A stretch of DNA of 64,000 bases from Acaudatibacter sp035532115 (GTDB lineage Bacteria > Pseudomonadota > Alphaproteobacteria > Caulobacterales > Caulobacteraceae), in NCBI GenBank assembly GCA_035532115.1, contig DATKRO010000058.1, forward strand, positions 1 through 64,000. Direction: 5' to 3'. The notes below the pieces were generated by a model. The model did no database searches. It was given only the letters and a program-made list of their open reading frames with translations, and was not told the DNA's origin. Positions 1-7,964 of the stretch are shown here, one piece after another. Every line of letters starts with the position of its first letter. Positions within the stretch are counted from its first letter, which is position 1. The translations under genes were made by a program, and so were the position numbers.

Positions 1-137
1 AGGGCGATCCGGGGCCGGACCCGCCGCTTCCAAGACGAATTCCAGCCTGGCCGCGGCCCGTCCGGCCCCGGCTCGCGCTTCGCTTGGCCGGGGTGACGGC
101 GATGATGAGCGTCTCGTCAGCCCGAACTCTTTGCCGT
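1..137. repeat. Dispersed intergenic repeat, module 1 (copy A)
   Basis: This non-coding stretch downstream of pntB is nearly identical over 137 bases to 37710-37846; by eye I count three mismatches. Its first ~90 bases are also the reverse complement of the left half of the longer repeats at 29960 and 31099, for example the shared GACGAATTCCAGC core. No gene is supported here. The left end may extend outside the window. Confidence 0.85.
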
Positions 138-169
138 CGGCGAGCACGGGCGGGACCGGCTCCTGGCGG

Positions 170-1579
170 CTAGAGCGCCTTGACGATGCCCTCGACCATC
201 TTCTTGGCGTCGGAGAACAGCATCATGGTGTTGTCGCGGAAGAAGAGTTCGTTCTCGACGCCGGCGTAGCCCGAGCCCATGCCGCGCTTGACGAAGAGCA
301 CGGTGCGGGCCTTATCGACGTCGAGGATGGGCATGCCATAGATGGGCGAGGCCGGATCGGTCTTGGCGGCGGGATTGGTGACGTCGTTGGCGCCGATGAC
401 GAAGGCCACGTCGGCGCTGGCGAACTCGGAATTGATGTCGTCGAGTTCGAACACCTCGTCATAGGGCACGTTGGCCTCGGCCAGCAGCACGTTCATGTGC
501 CCCGGCATCCGCCCGGCGACCGGATGGATGGCGTACTTCACCTCCACGCCGCCGGCCTTCAGCTTGTCGGCCATCTCGCGCAGCGCGTGCTGGGCCTGGG
601 CGACGGCCATGCCGTAGCCGGGGACGATGATTACCTTGGAGGCGTTCTTCATGATGAAGGCCGCATCGTCGGCCGAGCCCTGCTTGACCGGCCGCGTCTC
701 CACCTTGCCGGCGGCGGTCGCCGTCTCGCCGCCGAACCCGCCCAGGATCACCGAGACGAAGGAACGGTTCATCCCCTTGCACATGATGTAGCTGAGGATC
801 GCGCCGGAGGAGCCGACGAGGGCGCCGGTGATGACGAGGGTGGTGTTGGCGAGGGTGAAGCCGAGCGCGGCCGCGGCCCAGCCGGAGTAGCTGTTCAGCA
901 TCGAGATCACCACCGGCATGTCGGCGCCGCCGATGGGGATGATCAGGGTGACGCCGGCGACGGTCGCCAGGGCCGCGACCGCCCAGAACGCCCATTTCGC
1001 GTCGCCGCCGCTCGCCACCAGCACCACGATCAGGGCGACGACGGCCACTGCGAGGGCGATGTTGAGGAGGTGGCGCCCCGGCAGCAGGATCGGCGCGCCC
1101 GACATGTTGCCGTTGAGCTTGGCGAAGGCGATCAGCGAGCCGGTGAAGGTCACCTCGCCGATCGCCAAGCCGATGGCGAGCTCGATCAGGCTTTCGAGCT
1201 TGACGTGCGCGCCGTCGGCGATGCCGTAGGCCGCCGGCGCATAGATGGCCGCGGTGGCGACGAAGCAGGCGGCCAGACCCACCAGCGAGTGGAAGGCGGC
1301 CACGAGCTGCGGCATGGCGGTCATGTGGACGCGCCGCGCGATCACCGCGCCCGCGCCGCCGCCGATGACGACGCCGCCGCCGATGAGGCCGAGGGTGAGG
1401 GCGTCGAGCGCCGCTTCCTGCCACAGCGTCGCCAAGGTCACGCCCACCGCGAGCGCCATGCCCGCCATCCCCAGGACGTTGCCGCGACGGCTGGTCTTGG
1501 GGCTGGAGAGCCCGCGCAGCGTCAGGATGAACAGCACCCCCGAGGCGAGATAGGCGAGCGCGGCGATGTTGGCGTTCAT
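170..1579 (-). CDS. pntB: NAD(P) transhydrogenase subunit beta
   Basis: Membrane and NADP(H)-binding subunit of proton-translocating transhydrogenase, which uses the proton-motive force to move hydride from NADH to NADP+. The first ~270 residues form a run of hydrophobic helices (domain II). The C-terminal ~190 residues are the soluble NADP(H)-binding domain III, with the family's VPGYGMAVAQAQ, GRMPGHMNVLLAEA and YGMPILDV segments. I chose the ATG at 1579, which gives 469 aa, the usual length. This ATG overlaps the TGA of the upstream hepT gene in an ATGA, so pntB is probably translated by coupling to the toxin gene. It is the last gene of the interrupted pntAA-pntAB-mntA-hepT-pntB operon. 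Confidence 0.96.
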   Translation of the reverse strand: MNANIAALAYLASGVLFILTLRGLSSPKTSRRGNVLGMAGMALAVGVTLATLWQEAALDALTLGLIGGGVVIGGGAGAVIARRVHMTAMPQLVAAFHSLVGLAACFVATAAIYAPAAYGIADGAHVKLESLIELAIGLAIGEVTFTGSLIAFAKLNGNMSGAPILLPGRHLLNIALAVAVVALIVVLVASGGDAKWAFWAVAALATVAGVTLIIPIGGADMPVVISMLNSYSGWAAAALGFTLANTTLVITGALVGSSGAILSYIMCKGMNRSFVSVILGGFGGETATAAGKVETRPVKQGSADDAAFIMKNASKVIIVPGYGMAVAQAQHALREMADKLKAGGVEVKYAIHPVAGRMPGHMNVLLAEANVPYDEVFELDDINSEFASADVAFVIGANDVTNPAAKTDPASPIYGMPILDVDKARTVLFVKRGMGSGYAGVENELFFRDNTMMLFSDAKKMVEGIVKAL

Positions 1580-1923
1580 GGCGAGCAACCCCCCAGCACT
1601 CGCTCCAGAGCGGCGATCAGCGCTGGGAAATCCTCGCGCACCGTAGAGATCATGATCTGGGGATCAATTCCCCGATAGGCGTGAATCAGCCGATTCCGCG
1701 TCCCTATTGCACCGCTCCAGGAAATGTCCGGGCAGGCCGCGCGCCCCGTCTCCGAGACCTGAGATGCGGCCTTGCCGACTATCTCCATCGCCCGCGTCAC
1801 GGCATAGCGGCGCATCTTGTCAGCGGCCAGGGCCGCAGGATCGGCCGCACCAAGCAGGTCGATTGCGTCCTTTGCAAAGGACAGCATGTCGTGCAGCCGG
1901 GACCGATCGCGTTCGTCGATCAT
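1576..1923 (-). CDS. hepT: HEPN-domain toxin, HepT-like (DUF86)
   Basis: A 115-residue all-helical HEPN protein. It carries the R-x4-H-x-Y motif of HepT ribonuclease toxins (R76, H81, Y83 in RNRLIHAY). In studied HepT/MntA pairs the HEPN protein is the toxin and its MNT partner silences it by adding AMP to the motif tyrosine; that this pair does so is inference. The ATG at 1923 overlaps the stop of mntA (ATGA), and its own stop overlaps the pntB start (ATGA). The longer reading frame upstream is a shadow of mntA. The pair sits between the second alpha-subunit gene and the beta-subunit gene of transhydrogenase, an unusual place for a mobile toxin-antitoxin module. Confidence 0.88.
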   Translation of the reverse strand: MIDERDRSRLHDMLSFAKDAIDLLGAADPAALAADKMRRYAVTRAMEIVGKAASQVSETGRAACPDISWSGAIGTRNRLIHAYRGIDPQIMISTVREDFPALIAALERVLGGCSP

Positions 1924-2222
1924 ATTGAGACCAGATCGCGTTCCATGTCGGCCCGGAACGCGGGCCGCAGGCACTTGCGATCGACGAGATCGACCGGCGC
2001 CCCCAACTGGGCCCCGAGTTCGGCCTCGAGTTCTCCGATCCGAAAATAGGTCGTGTGACCCACCACGTTGATCAGGACATCGACGTCGCTGGACTCGTGC
2101 GCTTCGCCGCGCGCCGTGGACCCGACGACGCCGACGAACTCGACCCCATAGCGATCCCGAGCCTCCGCCCTTCGCTGGCGGAGGCATTCGAGGACCCGGT
2201 CGAGGCGAGCGAGTCGGGTCAT
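1920..2222 (-). CDS. mntA: Minimal nucleotidyltransferase antitoxin, MntA-like
   Basis: A 100-residue minimal nucleotidyltransferase. It shows the defining GS-x10-D-x-D motif (G34 S35, D46, D48). MntA antitoxins use ATP to AMPylate the tyrosine of the cognate HepT; for this pair that role is inferred from motif and pairing. The ATG at 2222 follows pntAB by 40 bases without a visible promoter or terminator, and the gene overlaps hepT by an ATGA. Length and motif spacing are complete, so it looks functional. Confidence 0.87.
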   Translation of the reverse strand: MTRLARLDRVLECLRQRRAEARDRYGVEFVGVVGSTARGEAHESSDVDVLINVVGHTTYFRIGELEAELGAQLGAPVDLVDRKCLRPAFRADMERDLVSI

Positions 2223-2262
2223 GGCGATGGCGGCCGGATTGGCCGGAGGTCTCTGGGCTGGT

Positions 2263-2580
2263 TCATTTCGGCCGCTCCTTGCGCCGGTACATCGAGAGCA
2301 TGCGCTGGGTGACCAGGAAGCCGCCGAAGATGTTGACCGAGGCCAGCAGCACCGCGGCGGCGCCGACGCCCTTGGAGAACAGCACCTGGCGGACCGCGCC
2401 ATGCGCCGGCGCGGACGCGGCCAGCAGGGCGCCGACCACGATCACCGAGGAGACGGCGTTGGTCACGCTCATCAGCGGGGTGTGCAGGGCCGGGGTGACG
2501 CTCCAGACCACGTAATAGCCGACGAAGATCGCCAGCACGAAGATGGCGACGCGGTAGATGGTGGGATCGATGGCCTGCAT
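2263..2580 (-). CDS. pntAB: NAD(P) transhydrogenase subunit alpha, part 2
   Basis: A 105-residue membrane protein supplying the alpha-side transmembrane helices of transhydrogenase. It is separate from the nucleotide-binding part, as in Rhodospirillum-type three-gene systems. At least three hydrophobic helices are visible, and the NIFGGFLVTQRMLSMY segment near the C-terminus is typical of the family. It follows pntAA by 23 bases. The next gene downstream is not pntB, as usual, but the mntA antitoxin. Confidence 0.95.
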   Translation of the reverse strand: MQAIDPTIYRVAIFVLAIFVGYYVVWSVTPALHTPLMSVTNAVSSVIVVGALLAASAPAHGAVRQVLFSKGVGAAAVLLASVNIFGGFLVTQRMLSMYRRKERPK

Positions 2581-2603
2581 GGCGGCGAACCTGCCTTTCC
2601 CGT

Positions 2604-3734
2604 TCAGGCGGCCCTGAGGGCCGGATGCACCACCGCGCCGCCCCGGGCCACCAGGGCCGCGGCGACGATCTCGTCGTCGAAATCGGGCGCGAGCTGGCCA
2701 TCCTTCATCAGGAGGCCGGCGAAGGCCGTGAGATTGCGCGCATAGAGCGCCGAGGCGTCGGTGGCGATGCGGCTCGCGAGGTTGGCGATGCCGAGAATGC
2801 GGACGCCGCCGCGCTCGACGACCTCGCCGGCGCGGGCGCCGGCGACATTGCCGCCCTGCTCCACCGCCAGATCCACCAGCACCGAGCCGGGCTTCATCGA
2901 GGCGACGTGCTCGGCGCTGACCAGTTTCGGGGCGGCCCGGCCGGGAATGAGGGCGGTGGTGACGACGATGTCCTGCTTTTTGATGTGATCGGCGACCAGG
3001 GCGGCCTGCCTTGCCTGATAGTCGGCGCTCATCTCCCTGGCGTAGCCCGCGGCGGTCTCGGCGGCGCGAAACTCGTCGTCCTCGACGGCGACGAACCTGG
3101 CCCCCAGGCTCTCGACCTGCTCCTTGGCGGCGGCCCTGACGTCGGTGGCGGTGACCACGGCGCCCAGCCGGCGCGCGGTGGCGATGGCCTGCAGCCCGGC
3201 GACGCCAGCGCCCATGACGAACACCTTGGCCGGCGCGATCGTGCCCGCCGCCGTCATCATCATCGGCAGCGCCCGGCCAAACGCCGCCGCCGCTTCGATC
3301 ACCGCGCGATAGCCGGCGAGATTGGCCTGGCTGGAGAGCGCGTCCATCGCCTGGGCGCGGGTGATCCGCGGCACCAGCTCCATCGCAAAGACCGTGGCGC
3401 CGCGGGCCGCCAGCGTCTCGGCGAGGCCCCGCTCGCGATAGGGATCGAGCAGGCCCACGACGAGGGCGCCCGGCTTCAGCTCGGCGATCTCCTCGTCCGA
3501 GGGGCCGCGAACCTTGAAGACCAGATCCGCATCCCGCAGCGCCGCGGCCGCGCCTTCGGCGATGCGGGCGCCGGCCGCCGCGTAGGCGGCGTCGGGCGCC
3601 GCCGCGGCGAGCCCGGCGCCCGCCTCCACCACCACGTCCAGGCCCAGAGCCGCGAGCTTGCCCGCCGAATCGGGCGTGACCGCGACGCGGGCCTCGCCGG
3701 CGCGGCGTTCCTTGGTGACGGCGAGGACGGGCAT
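2604..3734 (-). CDS. pntAA: NAD(P) transhydrogenase subunit alpha, part 1
   Basis: Soluble NAD(H)-binding subunit (domain I), 376 aa from the ATG at 3734. It belongs to the alanine dehydrogenase/PntA family: the N-terminal KERRAGEARVAVTP segment, then a Rossmann glycine motif VMGAGVAGLQAIA followed by TATD for NAD binding. A TTG six codons upstream is possible, but the ATG fits the family's N-terminus. First gene of the pnt operon; no convincing promoter was found in the 94 bases before it. Confidence 0.95.
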   Translation of the reverse strand: MPVLAVTKERRAGEARVAVTPDSAGKLAALGLDVVVEAGAGLAAAAPDAAYAAAGARIAEGAAAALRDADLVFKVRGPSDEEIAELKPGALVVGLLDPYRERGLAETLAARGATVFAMELVPRITRAQAMDALSSQANLAGYRAVIEAAAAFGRALPMMMTAAGTIAPAKVFVMGAGVAGLQAIATARRLGAVVTATDVRAAAKEQVESLGARFVAVEDDEFRAAETAAGYAREMSADYQARQAALVADHIKKQDIVVTTALIPGRAAPKLVSAEHVASMKPGSVLVDLAVEQGGNVAGARAGEVVERGGVRILGIANLASRIATDASALYARNLTAFAGLLMKDGQLAPDFDDEIVAAALVARGGAVVHPALRAA

Positions 3735-3828
3735 CGGGCGGGCGAGTCCCAACTGCGGCTTCGAATCGGAGGCCGATGGCAGGCGGCGACGTTAGGACCT
3801 GAACTCCAGGCGAAGTCCAGAGCGCCGG

Positions 3829-4068
3829 CTAGTGCGACGGGCCGGGCTTGGAGCGCAGGAAGTAGATGCCCAGAGAAAGGATGATCAGGCCGGCGATCAG
3901 GCCGGGAAAGAACCCTGCCCCGGCGCAGAACCAGAGCACCAGCATGGTCAGGAAGGCGGCGAGGCCGAGCGAGCCCCATTTGGCCATGCCGCCGAAGGCG
4001 TGGAAGGTCGCCAATTGCTCGGCGATGTCCTGATCGCCTTGACGGTATTCCTGGGCGGCCTCGTTCAT
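3829..4068 (-). CDS. aa3-type cytochrome c oxidase subunit IV
   Basis: A 79-residue protein of the short alphaproteobacterial oxidase subunit IV family. It has a hydrophilic N-terminus with the YRQGDQDIAEQLATFHAF pattern, a conserved KW, and then two closely spaced hydrophobic segments. It is a small accessory subunit of the aa3 terminal oxidase in the inner membrane. The gene stands just upstream of the pnt operon on the same strand, an arrangement common in this class. The oxidase core genes are not in the window. Confidence 0.9.
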   Translation of the reverse strand: MNEAAQEYRQGDQDIAEQLATFHAFGGMAKWGSLGLAAFLTMLVLWFCAGAGFFPGLIAGLIILSLGIYFLRSKPGPSH

Positions 4069-4158
4069 GGGCGGGTCGGCTCCTCGAAGGAATGGATTGG
4101 GCGCAGCCGGGTGCTACACGAAGCCGCCCGCCGGCTCAAGTTCGTCGCGGTCGGGCGT

Positions 4159-5232
4159 TCAGCCAGGCGGCCAGACGGCGAGCAGCGAGCGAAGCGCCGC
4201 CACCAGCGCCAGCGGCTGGTCGACCATGATGTGGTGCTCGGAATCCGGAATGGCGATCGAGGGGACCCCTGGTGGGACGAACTGGCTGTGCTGGCCCATC
4301 TCGCGCCGCAGCATGATCGCCGAACGGTCGCCGACGATCTGGGCCAGCGGCGCCGTCGACTTGCGCGCCACGGCCGCCATCGGGCCGCGGTCGAGCTTGG
4401 CCCAGAGGAACGGGTCGAACTTCCAGGTCCAGCCTTCGCCGCCGCCGTCGGGCATCGGGGCGCGCTTCAGCGAGCGGCGGGCGATGAAGTCGGCGATGAA
4501 GAGGTTGCCGGGCCGCTGCGGCGGCATGAAGCGAAAGCGGGTCAGCGCCTCCTCCAGGGTCGCATAGACGCGGTTGGGGCGGGTGCGGTGCGGCGGTCCG
4601 CGGTGAGGGAAACGCTCGCCGCGCGCCTCGGCTTCGCGCCGCCAAGCCTCTTCCTGCTCGCGCGTCGGCGGGCCGCCGAAGCCGGTATCGACGAGCACCG
4701 CGGCGCGCATCCGTTCCGGATAGGCGCCAGCCGAATAGAACACCTGCGAGCCGCCGAAGGAATGGCCGATGTAGATCGGCTTGACCGCGGCTTCGTAGAG
4801 CCCGGCCGCCGTGGCGCAGGCGAAGATCTCGGCGGCGAAGCCTTCGAAGGTGTAGGTCTCGCGCCAGTCGGAATCGCCCATCCCGGAGAGCGACAGCGAC
4901 GCCACCCGGTACTGGTCGGCCAGAAAGGGCGCGATGAAGCTCCACCAGTCGGCGTGGGCGCTGTTGCCGTGGACGAAGACGAGGCCGGGCCTGCCGATCT
5001 CGCCCCAGGTCAGGAGTTCGATCATCGCCCCCTCGACCGCGATCATCCGCCGCTCCGGCGCCTGGCCGATCGCCCAGCCGAACCATTCCGGCGCCGGCGG
5101 CGCAGCCCCGGCGAACGGCGCCAGGGGCGAGGCGACTTCCGGCGGCAGGTCCGGCTGCAGGCGCACCGGCTCGTCGTCGTCCAGCTTCTCGTCGAGTTCG
5201 GGTTCGAGGTTCGCGCGTCGGTCGTCGGCCAT
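4159..5232 (-). CDS. Alpha/beta-fold hydrolase
   Basis: A 357-residue serine hydrolase. The oxyanion-loop motif VFVHGNSAH lies near residue 87, the nucleophile elbow GHSFGGS has S158, and a C-terminal DSEHH can supply the catalytic histidine. About 60 acidic residues precede the fold. The ATG at 5232 is preferred over an upstream in-frame start because the extra residues are basic and unlike the family. No substrate can be inferred. Its neighbours are unrelated housekeeping genes. Confidence 0.88.
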   Translation of the reverse strand: MADDRRANLEPELDEKLDDDEPVRLQPDLPPEVASPLAPFAGAAPPAPEWFGWAIGQAPERRMIAVEGAMIELLTWGEIGRPGLVFVHGNSAHADWWSFIAPFLADQYRVASLSLSGMGDSDWRETYTFEGFAAEIFACATAAGLYEAAVKPIYIGHSFGGSQVFYSAGAYPERMRAAVLVDTGFGGPPTREQEEAWRREAEARGERFPHRGPPHRTRPNRVYATLEEALTRFRFMPPQRPGNLFIADFIARRSLKRAPMPDGGGEGWTWKFDPFLWAKLDRGPMAAVARKSTAPLAQIVGDRSAIMLRREMGQHSQFVPPGVPSIAIPDSEHHIMVDQPLALVAALRSLLAVWPPG

Positions 5233-5307
5233 GCGCCTGACTAACGGGCGTTTGAAAAATGGCAAGCGAAGCCTTGCCGCGGACCGCGACGACATCGCCG
5301 CGGCCGG

Positions 5308-6246
5308 CTAGTTGCCGGAGACGCTGTCGACCTTGCCGAACATCGCCTCGAGCTTGTCCAGCACATAGGCCGGCAGGCGCGGGGCGAGGATGGATTCGAT
5401 GTTGGCGCGCAGGTGCTCCGGATCGCCGGTGCCGGTGAGCACCACCTGGGCGCCGGGCTCGTGGCGGCAGAAGCGGTAGGCGGCCTCCACCACCGAGGGC
5501 GAGCCGGGCGCGTTCCTGAGGAAGCCGAGCGGCCGCTCGGAATCGACCTGGCCGCGATCCACCTCGCCGCGCGCCACCAGCTCGGCGACGGCCTTCCTGA
5601 GCTGGTCGGAATGGCTGAGCGTCTCGCGCACCGCGAACATGATCAGCGTGCCGACGTCGTGCGCCTGGGTGAGCGGAAAGACGCGGCGCCGGGCCGACGG
5701 ATTGAGCAGGTTGAACCCCACCATGACCACGTCGAAGAGATCGTCGGGCAGGGCCTCGGCCAGCATGGCGTGGCCGGTGTCGGCGCCGAAGTGCTCGGAG
5801 GCGCCGATGAAGCGGAGCTTGCCGGCCTGGCGCTGCCGCTCCAGCTCCGGAACCAGCACCTCCCTGGCGTGCGGATACTGGTCCTGCGTCAGGCCGTGCA
5901 GGAAGAAGAGGTCGACATGGTCGGTGGCCAGGCGGCGCAGGCTCTCTTCCAGCAGCTCGGCGAGCTGGCCGGCGCCGATCAGCTCGCCGCGCCGTCCCAC
6001 CGCCGCCTTGGTCGAGATCACCACCTGGTCGCGGCGGCCGCGCACCCCGATCCCGACCGCCTCCTCGGTGCCGTAGGCGCGCGCGGTGTCGATGAGGGTG
6101 ACGCCGAGATCGAGCGCCTGGCGCACCACGTCGGCGCCATGGTGGACGTCGCGGCCCTTGGCCATGCCGAGCCGGCTGTGGCCGCCGCAGCCCAGCCCCG
6201 CGACGCTGACCTCCAGCCCGGTGCGGCCAAGTCTCATGGTCTGCAT
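5308..6246 (-). CDS. Aldo/keto reductase
   Basis: A 312-residue NADPH-dependent oxidoreductase of the AKR superfamily. The N-terminus MRLGRTGLEVS and GLGCGG are family marks. The catalytic set appears as D-T-A-R-A-Y (Asp and Tyr), K in VVISTKAA and H in VDLFFLHG. The start at 6246 is backed by a GGAGG nine bases upstream; an internal ATG at 6237 is also possible. Substrate unknown. It lies 28 bases downstream of ilvE on the same strand and may be co-transcribed. Confidence 0.9.
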   Translation of the reverse strand: MQTMRLGRTGLEVSVAGLGCGGHSRLGMAKGRDVHHGADVVRQALDLGVTLIDTARAYGTEEAVGIGVRGRRDQVVISTKAAVGRRGELIGAGQLAELLEESLRRLATDHVDLFFLHGLTQDQYPHAREVLVPELERQRQAGKLRFIGASEHFGADTGHAMLAEALPDDLFDVVMVGFNLLNPSARRRVFPLTQAHDVGTLIMFAVRETLSHSDQLRKAVAELVARGEVDRGQVDSERPLGFLRNAPGSPSVVEAAYRFCRHEPGAQVVLTGTGDPEHLRANIESILAPRLPAYVLDKLEAMFGKVDSVSGN

Positions 6247-6274
6247 GGCGCGGCGCCTCCGGTGCGGGCGAGGC

Positions 6275-7162
6275 TCAGGCCGGCTGCAGCTGGCGCCGGA
6301 CCAGGCGGGCGAAGTCGTCCATCAGCGAGAGCGAGATCGATCCCGGCGTGAAACGGTGCTCGCCGATCTGGGAGACCGGCGTCACCTCGGCGGCGGTGCC
6401 GGTGATGAAGCACTCGGAAAAGCCGGGCAGTTCGTGCGGGGCGATGTGGCGTTCGACCACCTCCAGGCCCTTGGCGCGGGCGAGCGCGATCACCGACCTG
6501 CGGGTGATGCCGTCGAGGAAGCAGTCGGGCGTCGGCGTGTGGATCACGCCGTCGCGGACGAAGAAGGCGTTGGCGCCGGTGGCCTCGGCGAGGAAGCCGC
6601 GCCAGTCGAGCATCATGGCGTCGGCATAGCCCTCGCGCTCGGCGATATGCTTGGAGATGGTGCAGATCATGTAGAGGCCGGCCGCCTTCGAGCCGGTGGG
6701 CGCCGTCTGCGGCGAGGGCCGCGCGTATTTCGCCCAGGCGAGGCGGATGCCCCTCGCCTTCTCCTCCGGCTTGAAATAGCTCGGCCAGTCCCAGGCGGCG
6801 ATGGCCAGATGGATCCTGGAATCGTGCGCCGAGACGCCGATGGTTTCCGAGCCGCGCCAGGCGATCGGCCGCACGTAGCAGTCGCGCAGAGCGTTCCTCG
6901 CACAGGTCGCCTTGCACGCCTCGTCGATCTGGGCCACCGTGAACGGGATCTCGAAGTCGAGGATCTCGGCCGACTTGACGAGGCGCTCGGTATGCTCGGT
7001 CAGCTTGAAGATCTCGCCGCCGTACATCCGCTCGCCTTCGAACACCGCCGAGGCGTAGTGGAGGCCGTGGGTCAATACATGCACCTTCGCTTCGCGCCAG
7101 GGCGTGAACTGGCCGTCCAGCCAGATCCATCCGTCGCGGTCGTCGAAGGGAACCAGTGACAT
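6275..7162 (-). CDS. ilvE: Branched-chain amino acid aminotransferase
   Basis: PLP-dependent fold-type IV aminotransferase, 295 aa, catalysing the last step of leucine, isoleucine and valine synthesis or the first step of their breakdown. Visible marks are the N-terminal DGQFTPW and THGLHYASAVFEG, a lysine region followed by E-A-TGANAFFV, and the C-terminal GTAAEVTPV cofactor-phosphate loop. The ATG at 7162 is the true start; the in-frame sequence upstream is antisense to the response regulator. It is divergent from the two-component genes, a pairing often seen in alphaproteobacteria. Confidence 0.95.
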   Translation of the reverse strand: MSLVPFDDRDGWIWLDGQFTPWREAKVHVLTHGLHYASAVFEGERMYGGEIFKLTEHTERLVKSAEILDFEIPFTVAQIDEACKATCARNALRDCYVRPIAWRGSETIGVSAHDSRIHLAIAAWDWPSYFKPEEKARGIRLAWAKYARPSPQTAPTGSKAAGLYMICTISKHIAEREGYADAMMLDWRGFLAEATGANAFFVRDGVIHTPTPDCFLDGITRRSVIALARAKGLEVVERHIAPHELPGFSECFITGTAAEVTPVSQIGEHRFTPGSISLSLMDDFARLVRRQLQPA

Positions 7163-7259
7163 TGGAACGCGCGCCTCCTCGCCGCGGACGAGCGACCTTA
7201 AAGCCCGCCGCGCCGGGCGGGTCAAACGAAACGCCCGCGCGCCCGTGAGCGCCAGCGCC

Positions 7260-7964
7260 ATGCAGCGCGCCAACGCGGCGCTCAGGCACCTCCTCATCGT
7301 CGACGACGACGACCGCATCCGCAGTCTCCTGAAGGAATATCTGGCGAGAGCCGGTTTCCGCGTCTCGGCGGCGGCGGACGCCGGCGCGGCGCGGCGGCTG
7401 CTGGCCCAGCTCAGCTTCGACCTGCTGGTGCTCGACGTGATGATGCCGGGCGAGGACGGCTTCTCCTTCGCCCGCTGGCTGCGCGCCCGCGCCGGCGAAG
7501 CCGGCCGCACCCCGGTGCTGATCCTCACCGCCCGCGGCCTGCCCGACGACCGCATCGAGGGGCTGGCGCTGGGCGCCGACGACTATCTGCCCAAGCCGTT
7601 CGAGCCCAAGGAGCTGGTGCTGCGCATCGAGGCGATCCTGCGGCGGGCCAAGCCGCGGCCCTGGAGCGACGGACCCATCCAGCTCGGCCGCTGCAGCTTC
7701 GACGTCGCCAGGGGCGAACTCTGGCGCGCCGGCGCGCCGGTGCGCCTGACCGAGGCCGAGGTGCAGCTGCTGCGCCAGCTCGCCGGCGCGCCGCACGCGG
7801 CGGTGGAGCGCTTCGAACTGGCGCGCCACAGCGCCGAGGCCGCCGGCCGCGCGGTGGACATCCAGGTGACGCGGCTGCGCCGCAAGATCGAGGACGATCC
7901 CAAGAACCCGCGCTACCTGCAGACGGTGCGCGGGGTGGGCTACATGCTGGCGCCGGACGGATGA
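7260..7964 (+). CDS. OmpR-family response regulator
   Basis: A 234-residue DNA-binding response regulator. The receiver domain (residues ~10-125) has the acidic pocket DDDD, phospho-acceptor D59 in LLVLDVMMPGEDG, and a conserved K in DDYLPKPFEP. The C-terminal winged helix (~140-230) has the family's VTRLRRKIEDDPKNPRYLQTV region, kept short here. The start is the ATG at 7260. The gene overlaps the kinase gene by ATGA, so the two form a cognate pair. The regulon is unknown. Confidence 0.94.
   Translation: MQRANAALRHLLIVDDDDRIRSLLKEYLARAGFRVSAAADAGAARRLLAQLSFDLLVLDVMMPGEDGFSFARWLRARAGEAGRTPVLILTARGLPDDRIEGLALGADDYLPKPFEPKELVLRIEAILRRAKPRPWSDGPIQLGRCSFDVARGELWRAGAPVRLTEAEVQLLRQLAGAPHAAVERFELARHSAEAAGRAVDIQVTRLRRKIEDDPKNPRYLQTVRGVGYMLAPDG

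Noticed and set aside
131..1678. Plus-strand open frame opposite pntB
   Set aside because: Antisense shadow. pntB on the minus strand is unmistakable.
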